Assembly: GCF_009758205.1 (NCBI RefSeq)
Contig: NZ_WRXN01000004.1
Span: 1-64,000, forward strand
Length of the DNA stretch: 64,000 bases
Source of the DNA: Chitinophaga tropicalis
GTDB taxonomy: Bacteria > Bacteroidota > Bacteroidia > Chitinophagales > Chitinophagaceae
Direction of reading: 5' to 3'
Made by a program: the position numbers and the translations under genes. The notes under the pieces are model-generated. The model made no database searches. It was not told the DNA's origin and saw only the letters and a list, made by a program, of their open reading frames with translations. Within the stretch, counting starts at the first letter, position 1; each line of letters opens with the position of its first letter. Of this stretch, positions 26,489 through 34,768 are shown piece by piece.

Positions 26489-27142
26489 ATGAAAAATGAT
26501 TTGCAAATTCAACAGGACGTAATGGACGAACTGTTGTGGGAACCTTCCCTGGGAACCGCAGAGATCGGGGTTGCCGTGACGGAGGGTGTTGTAACGCTCA
26601 GCGGATACGTTAACAGTTACAGTAAAAAAATGGCTGCAGAAAAGGCGGCCAAAAGAGTGAAAGATGTTCAGGCTGTAGCGCTGGATATTGAAGTACATTT
26701 TCCTAAAGAAGATGGCAGGTCTGACACAGAGATCGCCAAAGCGGGTGTTGAAGCTTTGTCCTGGAGTACGGTGGTCCCTCACCACCAGGTGAGGCTGAGG
26801 GTGGAAGATGGATGGATTACGCTTGAAGGGGAAGTAGAATGGCAGTATCAGAAAGATGCTGCAGTAAATCTTGTCAAGGATCTGCATGGTGTGAAAGGCA
26901 TCACCAACCAGATACTGCTCAAGCCCGTTCCTACACAGGCTATACTGAAGGACAAGATCAGACAGGCACTGGAGCGCAGTGCAAGTGTTGAAGCAGAGTC
27001 AATCAGTATACAAACGGAGGGACGTAAGGTGATCCTGAGGGGCAAGGTACGTTCCTGGAGCGAGAGATATGAAGCGGAGCGGGCTGCCTGGGCAACGCCC
27101 GGAGTTATTGATGTGAAAGATGAGCTGATCATCGCCCCATAA
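26489..27142 (+). CDS. BON-domain stress protein (three BON domains)
   Basis: This 217-residue protein has three successive BON modules, at roughly 3-70, 74-145 and 150-217. Each has the pattern of a helix followed by a GxVTLxGxV strand (VVTLSGYVNSY, WITLEGEVEWQ, KVILRGKVRSW). BON domains bind membranes or phospholipids and occur in OsmY-like stress proteins. No signal peptide is seen, so this form is probably cytoplasmic or membrane-associated from inside. It is convergent with hsp20 across a terminator hairpin. The control region suggests induction together with the island. Confidence 0.85.
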   Translation: MKNDLQIQQDVMDELLWEPSLGTAEIGVAVTEGVVTLSGYVNSYSKKMAAEKAAKRVKDVQAVALDIEVHFPKEDGRSDTEIAKAGVEALSWSTVVPHHQVRLRVEDGWITLEGEVEWQYQKDAAVNLVKDLHGVKGITNQILLKPVPTQAILKDKIRQALERSASVEAESISIQTEGRKVILRGKVRSWSERYEAERAAWATPGVIDVKDELIIAP

Positions 27143-27255
27143 TATGCAGCTATGTTCAACGATCCATTCATTCATCACACGATCTTTACCAGGAATCATT
27201 TGCTGCTTTTCCGTGCTGATATGCCTGTTGTAAAATGGGTCTGATATATAGTGGA

Positions 27256-27284
27256 AAAGAGATAGTGATATCCACTATCTCTTT
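27256..27284. terminator. Terminator between the BON and Hsp20 genes
   Basis: A 12-bp perfect inverted repeat (27256-27267 and 27273-27284) with an ATATC loop lies between convergent genes. It has A-rich and T-rich flanks that can serve both directions. Confidence 0.75.
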
Positions 27285-27334
27285 CTCATGTACAGACAGA
27301 AGACTTTACAGTCTTACTCTTTGCTGGCATCAGG

Positions 27335-27778
27335 TTATTTGATCTCTATTTTTTTACTGTGATTTTCTTGTTTTCCGGCTTCCTTCTTAGGTAAAGTAAG
27401 TTTCAGCACACCATCGCGGTATACAGCTGAAATATTTTCTCTTACAACATTTTCGGGGATATTGAAACTACGACTAAAGCTGGAATAATTATATTCCTGC
27501 CGACTTACCTTTTCGTCAGCAGATTCTTTTTTCTCCTCTTTTTCGGCGCTGATTGTAATAATATTATCTTCCACGTCAATATTAAAATCTTCCTTTGTCA
27601 TTCCGGGAGCCGCCATTGACAGCTTTATAACGTCTTTCTCCTCAGTGATATTAACTGCTGGCACAGTGGAAGTCCAGCTGCGGCCACCGTTTATATCAAA
27701 CAGGTCTTTCCATGGCTTGAACATGTCATCGAAGAGCGAGGGCAACAGCGGAGTTGCCTTGGTTAAATTTGCAGACAT
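27335..27778 (-). CDS. Small heat-shock protein, Hsp20/alpha-crystallin family
   Basis: This ATP-independent holdase chaperone prevents protein aggregation. The alpha-crystallin domain spans about 38-135, with VKLSMAAPGMTKEDFNIDVE and SRSFNIPENV as typical strand blocks. GVLKLTLPKKE is the conserved closing motif, and an IEI tail at the C-terminus mediates oligomer contacts. The 147-residue length is standard. A full Shine-Dalgarno AGGAGGT precedes the ATG, which is unusual here. The promoter-like TAACTTAG (27836-27829 on the minus strand) is 51.5 bp downstream of the island operator centre. Rv2031c/HspX is the counterpart in the DosR regulon. Confidence 0.95.
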   Translation of the reverse strand: MSANLTKATPLLPSLFDDMFKPWKDLFDINGGRSWTSTVPAVNITEEKDVIKLSMAAPGMTKEDFNIDVEDNIITISAEKEEKKESADEKVSRQEYNYSSFSRSFNIPENVVRENISAVYRDGVLKLTLPKKEAGKQENHSKKIEIK

Positions 27779-27782
27779 AATT

Positions 27783-27789
27783 ACCTCCT
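27783..27789 (-). promoter_or_regulatory. Strong Shine-Dalgarno site of hsp20
   Basis: AGGAGGT on the minus strand lies four bases before the ATG at 27778. Most genes in this window lack such a site, as expected for Bacteroidota, so this one stands out and fixes the hsp20 start. Confidence 0.7.
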
Positions 27790-27881
27790 TTGTTTTTGGT
27801 TAAAAAATGAATGTATCATCCTATTTTTCTAAGTTACTGTAAACGAACTCTGTACAAAATGACCATCCTCAATCTGTACGA

Positions 27882-27893
27882 TGATTATAATCA
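27882..27893. promoter_or_regulatory. Island operator between hsp20 and the REC-Crp gene
   Basis: TGATTATAATCA is a perfect 12-bp palindrome and matches TGAT-N4-ATCA in full. It lies 51.5 bp from the hsp20 -7-like box on the minus strand. On the plus strand TAACTTTAGG at 27996 is the likely -7 box of the regulator gene, 108.5 bp away. The operator therefore best fits hsp20 activation. Confidence 0.65.
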
Positions 27894-28063
27894 CCTAGTG
27901 ATTGTGAAAAGTCATATTTCACCATTACACATACATTATTTTTTCTAATCCGAACAGTTTTTTACTCTCCGGACTATAATGAATTTCAAAAGCAGTAACT
28001 TTAGGTACACTCTTAAGATAACCTTTGCATAAGCAGATATAATCAACCAAAATTCAATTTTTT

Positions 28064-29122
28064 ATGGCCACTATACTGATCATTGAAGACAATGTCGATG
28101 TTCGTGAGAACACTGCTGAAATTCTTCAGCTTGCGAATTATAAGGTCTTTATGGCGGCGGATGGTAAGGAGGGAGTGAAGCTGGCTGAAGAGGTGCAACC
28201 GGACCTGATTGTCTGTGATCTTACAATGCCTTTGCTGGACGGGTATGGTGTTTTACATTTATTAAGCAAAAAAAAGGCTTCTTCTCCTGTTCCTTTTATA
28301 TTCCTGACTGCAAAAAGCGAGCGGTCGGATGTACGTAAAGGCATGGAAATGGGTGCAGATGATTATATTACCAAGCCATTCAATCCCACTGAGTTGCTCA
28401 ATTCTATAGAATGCCAGCTCCGGAAAGCAGCTGCAATCAGGAATTCATCAGATAAAGGCCTTGCGGGACTAAATTCACTCCTGGAGCTTGTAAGTGAAGG
28501 CGACCCTATGCAACCTTTAAAGGACGGCCGCAATATTAACAGGTACAAAAAAAAACAATGTATTTACCAGGAGACCAATCATCCTTCTCACCTATATTAT
28601 GTAACGAAAGGGAAGGTCAAGACATACAGGAGAAATGACGATGGGAAAGAACTGATAACCGGATTATACAACGAAGGTGATTTTCTTGGTTATGGTCCAC
28701 TGCTGGAAGGCGGTGTTTATCCGGATAGCGCGGAGGCTATGGCGGAAACTGAGCTGGCGCTTATTCCGCGTCGTGAGTTTGAAGAACTGACCAACAAAAA
28801 TGTGCAGGTTATGCAGCGTTTTATACGACTGTTGTCAAATAATATACAGGAGAAAGAGATCCAGCTTTTGAATATTGCATATAATTCACTTAGAAAAAAA
28901 GTAGCAGATTCGTTACTGGCGGTGTATAAAAAATATAACTCTTCCGGTGCTGAAAACTTCGGCATCGACATAAGCCGTGAGAACCTGGCTGCAATAGCCG
29001 GAGTAGCAAAGGAATCAATGATCAGGACACTGGGAGATTTCCGTGACGAGAAATTAATAGACATCCGCGATGGTATTATTTACCTGCTGAATATTAAAAA
29101 GCTGAGTAATATGTACAATTAA
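28064..29122 (+). CDS. Response regulator fused to a Crp-type DNA-binding module
   Basis: This 352-residue fusion has three parts. The REC receiver (1-120) has phospho-acceptor Asp52 in VCDLTMP and Lys104 in YITKPF. A cNMP-binding-like beta-barrel (about 150-245) is followed by a dimer helix and a Crp helix-turn-helix (about 270-345). The recognition helix GVAKESMIRTL keeps the Glu317 and Arg321 that read TGA in Crp/Fnr proteins. The only cysteines are 51, 117 and 166, so no FNR iron-sulphur cluster is possible. It sits in the middle of the stress island and is the obvious candidate to bind the TGAT-N4-ATCA sites. Its stop interlocks with the ATPase stop in TTAA. No kinase is nearby. Confidence 0.9.
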   Translation: MATILIIEDNVDVRENTAEILQLANYKVFMAADGKEGVKLAEEVQPDLIVCDLTMPLLDGYGVLHLLSKKKASSPVPFIFLTAKSERSDVRKGMEMGADDYITKPFNPTELLNSIECQLRKAAAIRNSSDKGLAGLNSLLELVSEGDPMQPLKDGRNINRYKKKQCIYQETNHPSHLYYVTKGKVKTYRRNDDGKELITGLYNEGDFLGYGPLLEGGVYPDSAEAMAETELALIPRREFEELTNKNVQVMQRFIRLLSNNIQEKEIQLLNIAYNSLRKKVADSLLAVYKKYNSSGAENFGIDISRENLAAIAGVAKESMIRTLGDFRDEKLIDIRDGIIYLLNIKKLSNMYN

Positions 29123-31773
29123 AGGCTGTTCCTGGCATACCTTTCTACGCCCAGCTTTTTGATAATCCTGATGACAAAAAGGGAAACCAGACTGAAGAAC
29201 AGGACAAGCAACGACTCTTCGAAATTTAACAAATGTAATCTGAAGGGCCGTGCCAATGCAGGAACAATTGTTACAAGAATTACAATACTACTGCTTAATA
29301 CGAGCGCCAACCAGACGTACCTGTTATTTACAATGTAGTTGTCATGAAATGTATCTTTTGCATCTGTCATATTCAATACATGCAGTAACTGGGAAAAGAT
29401 CAGTGTAAAAAACAAAACGTTGCCGGCATTCATGGATGTAATGACAGCGACCTGTCCTGCAAGTAATGTAAAAGTTCCGATTATAACAGCATAGATCACT
29501 ATAGCTTTCCATTTTGCCCGGGATATAACAGGAGCACTTAACAGTCTCGGTGTTTTCTTCATTACAGCATCGTCCCCCTTAGTTATACCCAATGCCAGTG
29601 CAGGCAACACGTCGGTCACGAGATTGATAAGTAGTATCTGCAGTGGCAGCAGACGGAACGGCAGGTCCAGTAATGCGATAGTCCCTACTATCAGTAATTC
29701 GCTCAAATTACAGGAAAGCAGATAGATGATAAAACGCCTGATGTTATCGAATATGATCCGTCCTTCCCTGATGGCTTTTACGAGGGAGTTAAAAGAATCG
29801 TCCTGCAGGATCATATCTGCAGCTTCTCTGGACACCTGCGAGCCTCTGATACCCATAGCAATACCGATATCTGCCTTTCTGAGAGCGGGGGCGTCATTCA
29901 CCCCATCTCCTGTCATAGCTACCACTTCGTGTTCTTCCTGCAGCACCTTGATATAATCCAGTTTCTGCGCGGGGGATACCCGTGCAAAGATGCCGGTTTG
30001 CAGCCAGTACTTTTTCCCTGTTGCATCCAGTTCGTTGAAAGGCGGCATCTCACGTCCTGTAATGGCCCTGGTATTATCTGCCAGTCCAAGCTGGGATGCG
30101 ATGTGAATAGCGGTAGCTGGATGGTCTCCAGTCAGCATAACTACCCTGATACCGGCAGATCTGCACTGACTGAGGGATGCGGCAATATCCATCCGGGGTG
30201 GATCAAGGAAACCACCCACACCTATGAATATCAGTCCATCCAATATTGCATGCCTTGATTCTTCGCATTCATTATATGCGAAAGCCAGGGGTTTCAGTCC
30301 TTCCCCTGCCAGCCACGCGGTGTGCTTAAGCCATTTGTTTACGTCTCCGGCATTCAGTTTCCTAACCTCATTGTTCTCAAGGATGTGGGTACAATGCTGC
30401 AAAAGATCTTCTGCTGCGCCTTTTGCTGTAACCAACATACGATCTCCTCCCTGGTGCTGCATAGCCATAATACGGGTTTCTGAGGAAAAGGGATATTCAC
30501 CTGTCTTTGCGTAGGTGGCCACGCCATTACAGGTATCACATCCATGCTGTATAGCAAATTTCAACAGGCTTATTTCCAGTGGGTCTCCCGTGGTATTGAG
30601 TTTTCCGTCTTTCCCGGGACTGACGGAAGCAGTATTACATAACACGGCCACCTGGTAAAACCGTTTATAGCTTTCGTCAGATCTTATACTTGAGGGAGCC
30701 TCCTTATTCCAGGTAAATGCGGGAGGAAAGGCCAGTTGGACCAGTTCAAGATCATTTTCGGTAAGGGTGCCGGTTTTATCTGTACAGATAACGGTAGTAG
30801 CTCCAAGTGTTTCTACAGCCATCAAATGTTTTACGATTATACATTGCTTTGCCATCCGTATCATTCCTCTGGCCAGGGCAAGTGTAGCCACAACTGGTAG
30901 TCCTTCGGGAATGGCAGCAACACTAAGGGCGATGGCTATTCTGATTATTTCTATCAGCGGCTGGCGATTAACAAGTCCTGCAACAGCAATAAACGCCACC
31001 AGGATAAGGGAGAGGATGAGGAGCTGGCTGCTGAAGACAGCCAGTTTCTTTTCCAGTGGAGTGGCGGGCTTTATTGTGGTCTCCAGCATTTCAGCGATAT
31101 TTCCCAGTTCTGTTCTCATCCCTGTTGCCGTACATAGCATTGTTACAGTTCCCCTCCGTATGGCCGTTCCCTTAAAAAGGCAATTGGTTTGCTCTGCCAG
31201 GAGTACTTCAGTTGTAATGTCTCTTTCATTCTTTTCCACTGGTACTGACTCTCCAGTCAATGTTGCTTCGTCCACCAATAGTCCGGCGGTTTTGATAATC
31301 CTGCCATCAGCGGGTACTATATCTCCTGCCTCGAGGTAGATGACATCTCCCGGAACTATATTTTCTGCTTCCAGTATCTGCAGGATGCCGTCCCTGTATA
31401 CTCTTACGCTTACGTGGGTAAGCTGTTTCAATGCGTTCATGGAACGTTCTGCCTGGAATTCCATTAGAAAGCCGGTCAGTGTATTAATAGCGATGACAAT
31501 CATGATGGCTACTGCATCCGGCCATTCCCTGTAAATGGCGGTAAGAGCAGCTGCCACCAACAGCAGGTATACAACAGGGCTTTTATACTGGCGCAGAAAC
31601 AATAGCAGTATGTTAAATCTACGGCCTGTGCTGATAATATTAAAGCCATTGGCCGACAAGCGGCTGGCAGCCTCCTGCGAAGACAATCCTTTTTCAGTAT
31701 CAGTGTCCAGCAATTCTTCAAGTGATGGGATGCTGTGTTTATATGCTTTTAATTTTATGCTCTCCATGGTCAT
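29119..31773 (-). CDS. P-type ATPase of the P2A (calcium/manganese-type) subclass
   Basis: This inner-membrane ATP-driven cation pump has about 884 residues. CTDKTGTLTEND holds the phosphorylated Asp, and MTGDGVNDAPALRKADIGIAMG is the hinge motif. Helix 4 has AAIPEGLPV, helix 5 has NLSELL and helix 6 has NLVTDVLPALALG. Together these keep the Glu, Asn, Glu, Asn, Thr and Asp ligands of SERCA-like pumps, so Ca2+ or Mn2+ is the likely cargo. I chose the Met at 31773; a longer frame to 31824 overlaps ppsA by 86 bp, and the Met at 31767 is also possible. It is cotranscribed behind ppsA. CtpF is the equivalent in the DosR regulon. Confidence 0.9.
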   Translation of the reverse strand: MTMESIKLKAYKHSIPSLEELLDTDTEKGLSSQEAASRLSANGFNIISTGRRFNILLLFLRQYKSPVVYLLLVAAALTAIYREWPDAVAIMIVIAINTLTGFLMEFQAERSMNALKQLTHVSVRVYRDGILQILEAENIVPGDVIYLEAGDIVPADGRIIKTAGLLVDEATLTGESVPVEKNERDITTEVLLAEQTNCLFKGTAIRRGTVTMLCTATGMRTELGNIAEMLETTIKPATPLEKKLAVFSSQLLILSLILVAFIAVAGLVNRQPLIEIIRIAIALSVAAIPEGLPVVATLALARGMIRMAKQCIIVKHLMAVETLGATTVICTDKTGTLTENDLELVQLAFPPAFTWNKEAPSSIRSDESYKRFYQVAVLCNTASVSPGKDGKLNTTGDPLEISLLKFAIQHGCDTCNGVATYAKTGEYPFSSETRIMAMQHQGGDRMLVTAKGAAEDLLQHCTHILENNEVRKLNAGDVNKWLKHTAWLAGEGLKPLAFAYNECEESRHAILDGLIFIGVGGFLDPPRMDIAASLSQCRSAGIRVVMLTGDHPATAIHIASQLGLADNTRAITGREMPPFNELDATGKKYWLQTGIFARVSPAQKLDYIKVLQEEHEVVAMTGDGVNDAPALRKADIGIAMGIRGSQVSREAADMILQDDSFNSLVKAIREGRIIFDNIRRFIIYLLSCNLSELLIVGTIALLDLPFRLLPLQILLINLVTDVLPALALGITKGDDAVMKKTPRLLSAPVISRAKWKAIVIYAVIIGTFTLLAGQVAVITSMNAGNVLFFTLIFSQLLHVLNMTDAKDTFHDNYIVNNRYVWLALVLSSSIVILVTIVPALARPFRLHLLNFEESLLVLFFSLVSLFVIRIIKKLGVERYARNSL

Positions 31774-34171
31774 GTTGTAACATGGGTTTTGGACCGACAG
31801 CCTGTAGCTCCTGCTCTGCCTCATTTATGTTCTTTATGCCTTTCAAAAGTGCATCAGGATTAAAGGCAATACTAGTAATCCCCCTGTTGACGAGGAATGC
31901 TGCAAACCCCGGAATATCGCTGGGAGCCTGTCCGCATAATCCTACCGGCCGGTGTGCTTTCTTTGCTTTCTTCAGCATCAGTGAAAGCATGCTCTTTACA
32001 GCAGGATCTTCTTCGGAGAAGAGACCAGATACCAGCCGGGAATCTCTGTCAATACCCAGTGTCAGCTGAGTAAGATCGTTTGAGCCGATGGAGAAGCCAT
32101 CAAAGATTTCCGCAAACTGTTCTGCCTGCAATACGTTGGATGGTATTTCCGCCATGGCATATACTTCCAGTTCATTCCTTCCCCGTTCAAGGCCATATTC
32201 CTCCATTACAGACAGTACCTTTTTTCCTTCTGCAACGGTGCGGCAGAAAGGGATCATTACCTTCACATTGACCAGCCCCATGTTTTCCCTCACTTCCCTG
32301 ATAGCGGCACATTCAAGTCCAAATGCTTCTTTATAGGCAGGATGGTAATAACGCGACGCCCCTCTGAAGCCCAGCATAGGGTTTTCCTCCAGAGGTTCAA
32401 ATTCCTTGCCGCCTAAAAGCGACGCATATTCATTGGTCTTAAAATCGCTCGTCCTGACTATCACTTCCCTGGGGTAAAAGGCTGCCGCAATGGTAGCAAT
32501 CCCTTGTGACAACCGTTCAACAAAGAAGCGGGTTTTGTCTGTAAATTGTTGTGTAAGCCGGCTGATCGTCTTTCTGGTCGTTTCATCTGCCAGGCGGGAA
32601 TAATTCAAGAGAGCCATAGGATGGATACCTATTGTATGTGTAATGATAAATTCCATTCTCAGCAGCCCGACTCCTGCAGAAGGATATGCTGCCAGTTTAA
32701 AGGCCTTCCCTGGATCGCTCATAATAAGCAGGGGCTTTACACCGGATGGCATCGTAATGCAGGAAAGGTCAGTTTCTATTTTTTCAAATGGGAGTGCGCC
32801 TTCATATACATACCCTGTTTTACCTTCAGAGCAGTCTACGGTGATCTGCATACCCGTCTGAAGTTTTGCGGTAGCGCCGCTGCAGCCAACTATGGCTGGC
32901 ACGTCCTGTTCACGTGCCACAATAGCTGCGTGGCTTGTACGTCCACCTGTATCTGTGATAATAGCTCCTGCTTTTTTAAGCACGGGGTCCCAGTCGGGGC
33001 TTGTACTCCTGGTAACGATGATCTCTCCCTGTTTCAGCTCGCCTGCAGCAGCCGGAGAATTCAATACCCTTACCACACCAGTTGCCACTTTTGTGCCTAT
33101 AGCCTGCCCACTGACCAGCAATCTTCCTTTTTCCAGCAGCCGGTATTCATATTGTTCATGGCGGACCTTACGGGAGTGGACTGTTTCGGGGCGGGCCTGT
33201 ACGATATACATTTTACCGTCCAGACCATCCTTCGCCCATTCAATATCCATCGGGCATTTGTAATGCTCTTCGATGGCAAGGCAATATCCGGCCAGTTGCA
33301 GTATTTCCTGATCGTCAAGTACCTGCCGGGATCTCAGCGAATCGGGTGTAGGCATATTAATGATCTCTCCGGTTTCATTTGAATAATTCATTGTCAGATG
33401 CTTCAGGCCTATCTTCTTTTGTATAATTGCCTGTTTACCTGCTCTCAGCGCAGGTTTGAAAATACAGAACTCGTCCGGTTCAACACTTCCCTGCACAATA
33501 TTTTCACCCAGGCCCCAACTGCCTGATAACAATATAACATCCCTAAATCCGGATTCCGGTTCAAGGGTGAAAGCAACACCGGAACAGGCCAGGTCTGAGC
33601 GTACCATTTTCTGTATGCAGGTACAGAGCGCCACTTTTTTGTGTTCTATGCCGTTATCTTCCCGGTATTTGATGGCCCTGTCAGTAAAGAGGGAGGAATA
33701 ACAGCGATGTACGGCATCCACTACAGCATCTTCATCCCGGATGTTAAGAAAAGACTCGTGCTGGCCTGCAAAGCTGGCATAAGGCATATCTTCCGCCGTG
33801 GCGCTGCTGCGCACAGCCACCGCAGCAGGCCTGTCTGTAGCCATTTTCACGTACTCTTCCTTTATGGCATTCCTGATCATTGCCGGTATTTCTGCCCCCA
33901 ATACTATTTTCCTGGCTGCAGCGCCGATGTCTTTCAGGTTGCTGAACTGACGGCGGTCCAGTTCCGACATAAGCTTTTCAAGCGGTTCCCACAGGTTGTT
34001 AAAATCCAGGAAAGTCCACCAGGCAAAGGCCGTAATGGCAAATCCACCAGGGATATTAATACCTGATCCTGATAAACAGTTAATCATTTCGCCTATTGAA
34101 GCATTTTTACCGCCAACGGTTGCAACATCTTTTATGCTGATATCATTAAAATTTTTCACAAACGGTTCCAT
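31739..34171 (-). CDS. ppsA: Phosphoenolpyruvate synthase
   Basis: This cytoplasmic enzyme converts pyruvate, ATP and water to PEP, AMP and phosphate, the entry to gluconeogenesis. The N-terminal ATP-binding domain contains GGKNASIGEM and VRSSATAEDMPYASFAGQ. The swivelling domain has TDTGGRTSHAAIVARE with phospho-His414. The C-terminal PEP/pyruvate barrel has GFRGASRYYHPAY, SIGSNDLTQLTLGIDRDS and CGQAPSD. The length of 810 residues fits. It overlaps the downstream ATPase gene and follows the broken usp gene by 18 bp. No regulatory-kinase gene for PpsA (DUF299) is visible. In a dormancy context it could reroute carbon when glycolysis slows, which is inference. Confidence 0.95.
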   Translation of the reverse strand: MEPFVKNFNDISIKDVATVGGKNASIGEMINCLSGSGINIPGGFAITAFAWWTFLDFNNLWEPLEKLMSELDRRQFSNLKDIGAAARKIVLGAEIPAMIRNAIKEEYVKMATDRPAAVAVRSSATAEDMPYASFAGQHESFLNIRDEDAVVDAVHRCYSSLFTDRAIKYREDNGIEHKKVALCTCIQKMVRSDLACSGVAFTLEPESGFRDVILLSGSWGLGENIVQGSVEPDEFCIFKPALRAGKQAIIQKKIGLKHLTMNYSNETGEIINMPTPDSLRSRQVLDDQEILQLAGYCLAIEEHYKCPMDIEWAKDGLDGKMYIVQARPETVHSRKVRHEQYEYRLLEKGRLLVSGQAIGTKVATGVVRVLNSPAAAGELKQGEIIVTRSTSPDWDPVLKKAGAIITDTGGRTSHAAIVAREQDVPAIVGCSGATAKLQTGMQITVDCSEGKTGYVYEGALPFEKIETDLSCITMPSGVKPLLIMSDPGKAFKLAAYPSAGVGLLRMEFIITHTIGIHPMALLNYSRLADETTRKTISRLTQQFTDKTRFFVERLSQGIATIAAAFYPREVIVRTSDFKTNEYASLLGGKEFEPLEENPMLGFRGASRYYHPAYKEAFGLECAAIREVRENMGLVNVKVMIPFCRTVAEGKKVLSVMEEYGLERGRNELEVYAMAEIPSNVLQAEQFAEIFDGFSIGSNDLTQLTLGIDRDSRLVSGLFSEEDPAVKSMLSLMLKKAKKAHRPVGLCGQAPSDIPGFAAFLVNRGITSIAFNPDALLKGIKNINEAEQELQAVGPKPMLQHDHGEHKIKSI

Positions 34172-34189
34172 ATTGCAAAGTTTAAACCC

Positions 34190-34520
34190 TTACTGGTGGG
34201 CGATGAATAATGGCCATTTCAGTTCAGCAGCCAGTATGTCTGCCATACTGGACCGGAAGAACCTTGATATAACATTTCTATCATAGGCACCTTGATGCCT
34301 TTCTGCATTTTGCATCTTCTTCATCCAGTTTCTCTATTTCCCTGTATGCATCATCACCGGATTCAGCAAGTACTTTATACCGGTTATAGCTGCTATAAGT
34401 GATATCGTTCATGAATACGGCCACCAGGTGTACATTAAGCTGTCTAGCAAGCATAATGCTGTAGGCCAGTGTGCTTTCAGAAAATCTCAGGCTATCAAAA
34501 GCTGCGATTATTTTTTTCAT
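34190..34520 (-). pseudogene. Universal stress protein gene with internal deletion and frameshift
   Basis: The N-terminal part (34520 to about 34285) reads MKKIIAAFDSLRFSESTLAY and continues as a UspA N-domain, stopping after 79 codons. In another frame downstream the sequence reads GAYDRNVISRFFRSSMADIL and then LKWPLFIAHQ before a stop at 34190. That segment is clearly homologous to the C-terminus of the Usp at 43516-44352 (GAYGRSRISRFFNSS and GPMFITHP). Intact relatives here have 278 residues, so about 170 central residues are missing and the two ends are out of frame. The remnant leads the ppsA-ATPase operon. A short functional N-terminal protein is possible but unlikely. Confidence 0.8.
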
Positions 34521-34567
34521 ATGTGTGTTTTAACAATGAGAGGACCGATGAATATGATGATATAATT

Positions 34568-34686
34568 CAAAGCTATTCTTCTTAGAGCAGCATTCCGATA
34601 ACTGCCATCCTCTTTGCCTACGATTATGATCATCTGTACAGGTGACGCACATCACTATTCCACACGATGACAAATACGTAACTTTA
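34568..34686. promoter_or_regulatory. Divergent control region with one shared island operator
   Basis: CGATTATGATCA (34621-34632) matches TGAT-N4-ATCA in seven of eight bases. On the minus strand TAGCTTTG (34575-34568) is a perfect TAnnTTTG box 51.5 bp from the operator centre, serving usp-ppsA-ATPase. On the plus strand TAACTTTA (34679-34686) lies 52.5 bp away, serving the alcohol dehydrogenase-ATPase operon. One operator thus has nearly equal distance to two divergent promoters. Confidence 0.7.
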
Positions 34687-34768
34687 AGTAAAAGACCAGT
34701 CGCCCCTTTAACATACTATATTACCAGTTATGAAAGTTCCGTTGTAAACGGGAATTAAGCCTACATGT

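Noticed and set aside
32546..33382. 278-codon frame antisense to ppsA
   Set aside because: It is long but fully inside ppsA, is rich in Cys and His from reverse reading, and shows no recognisable domain.
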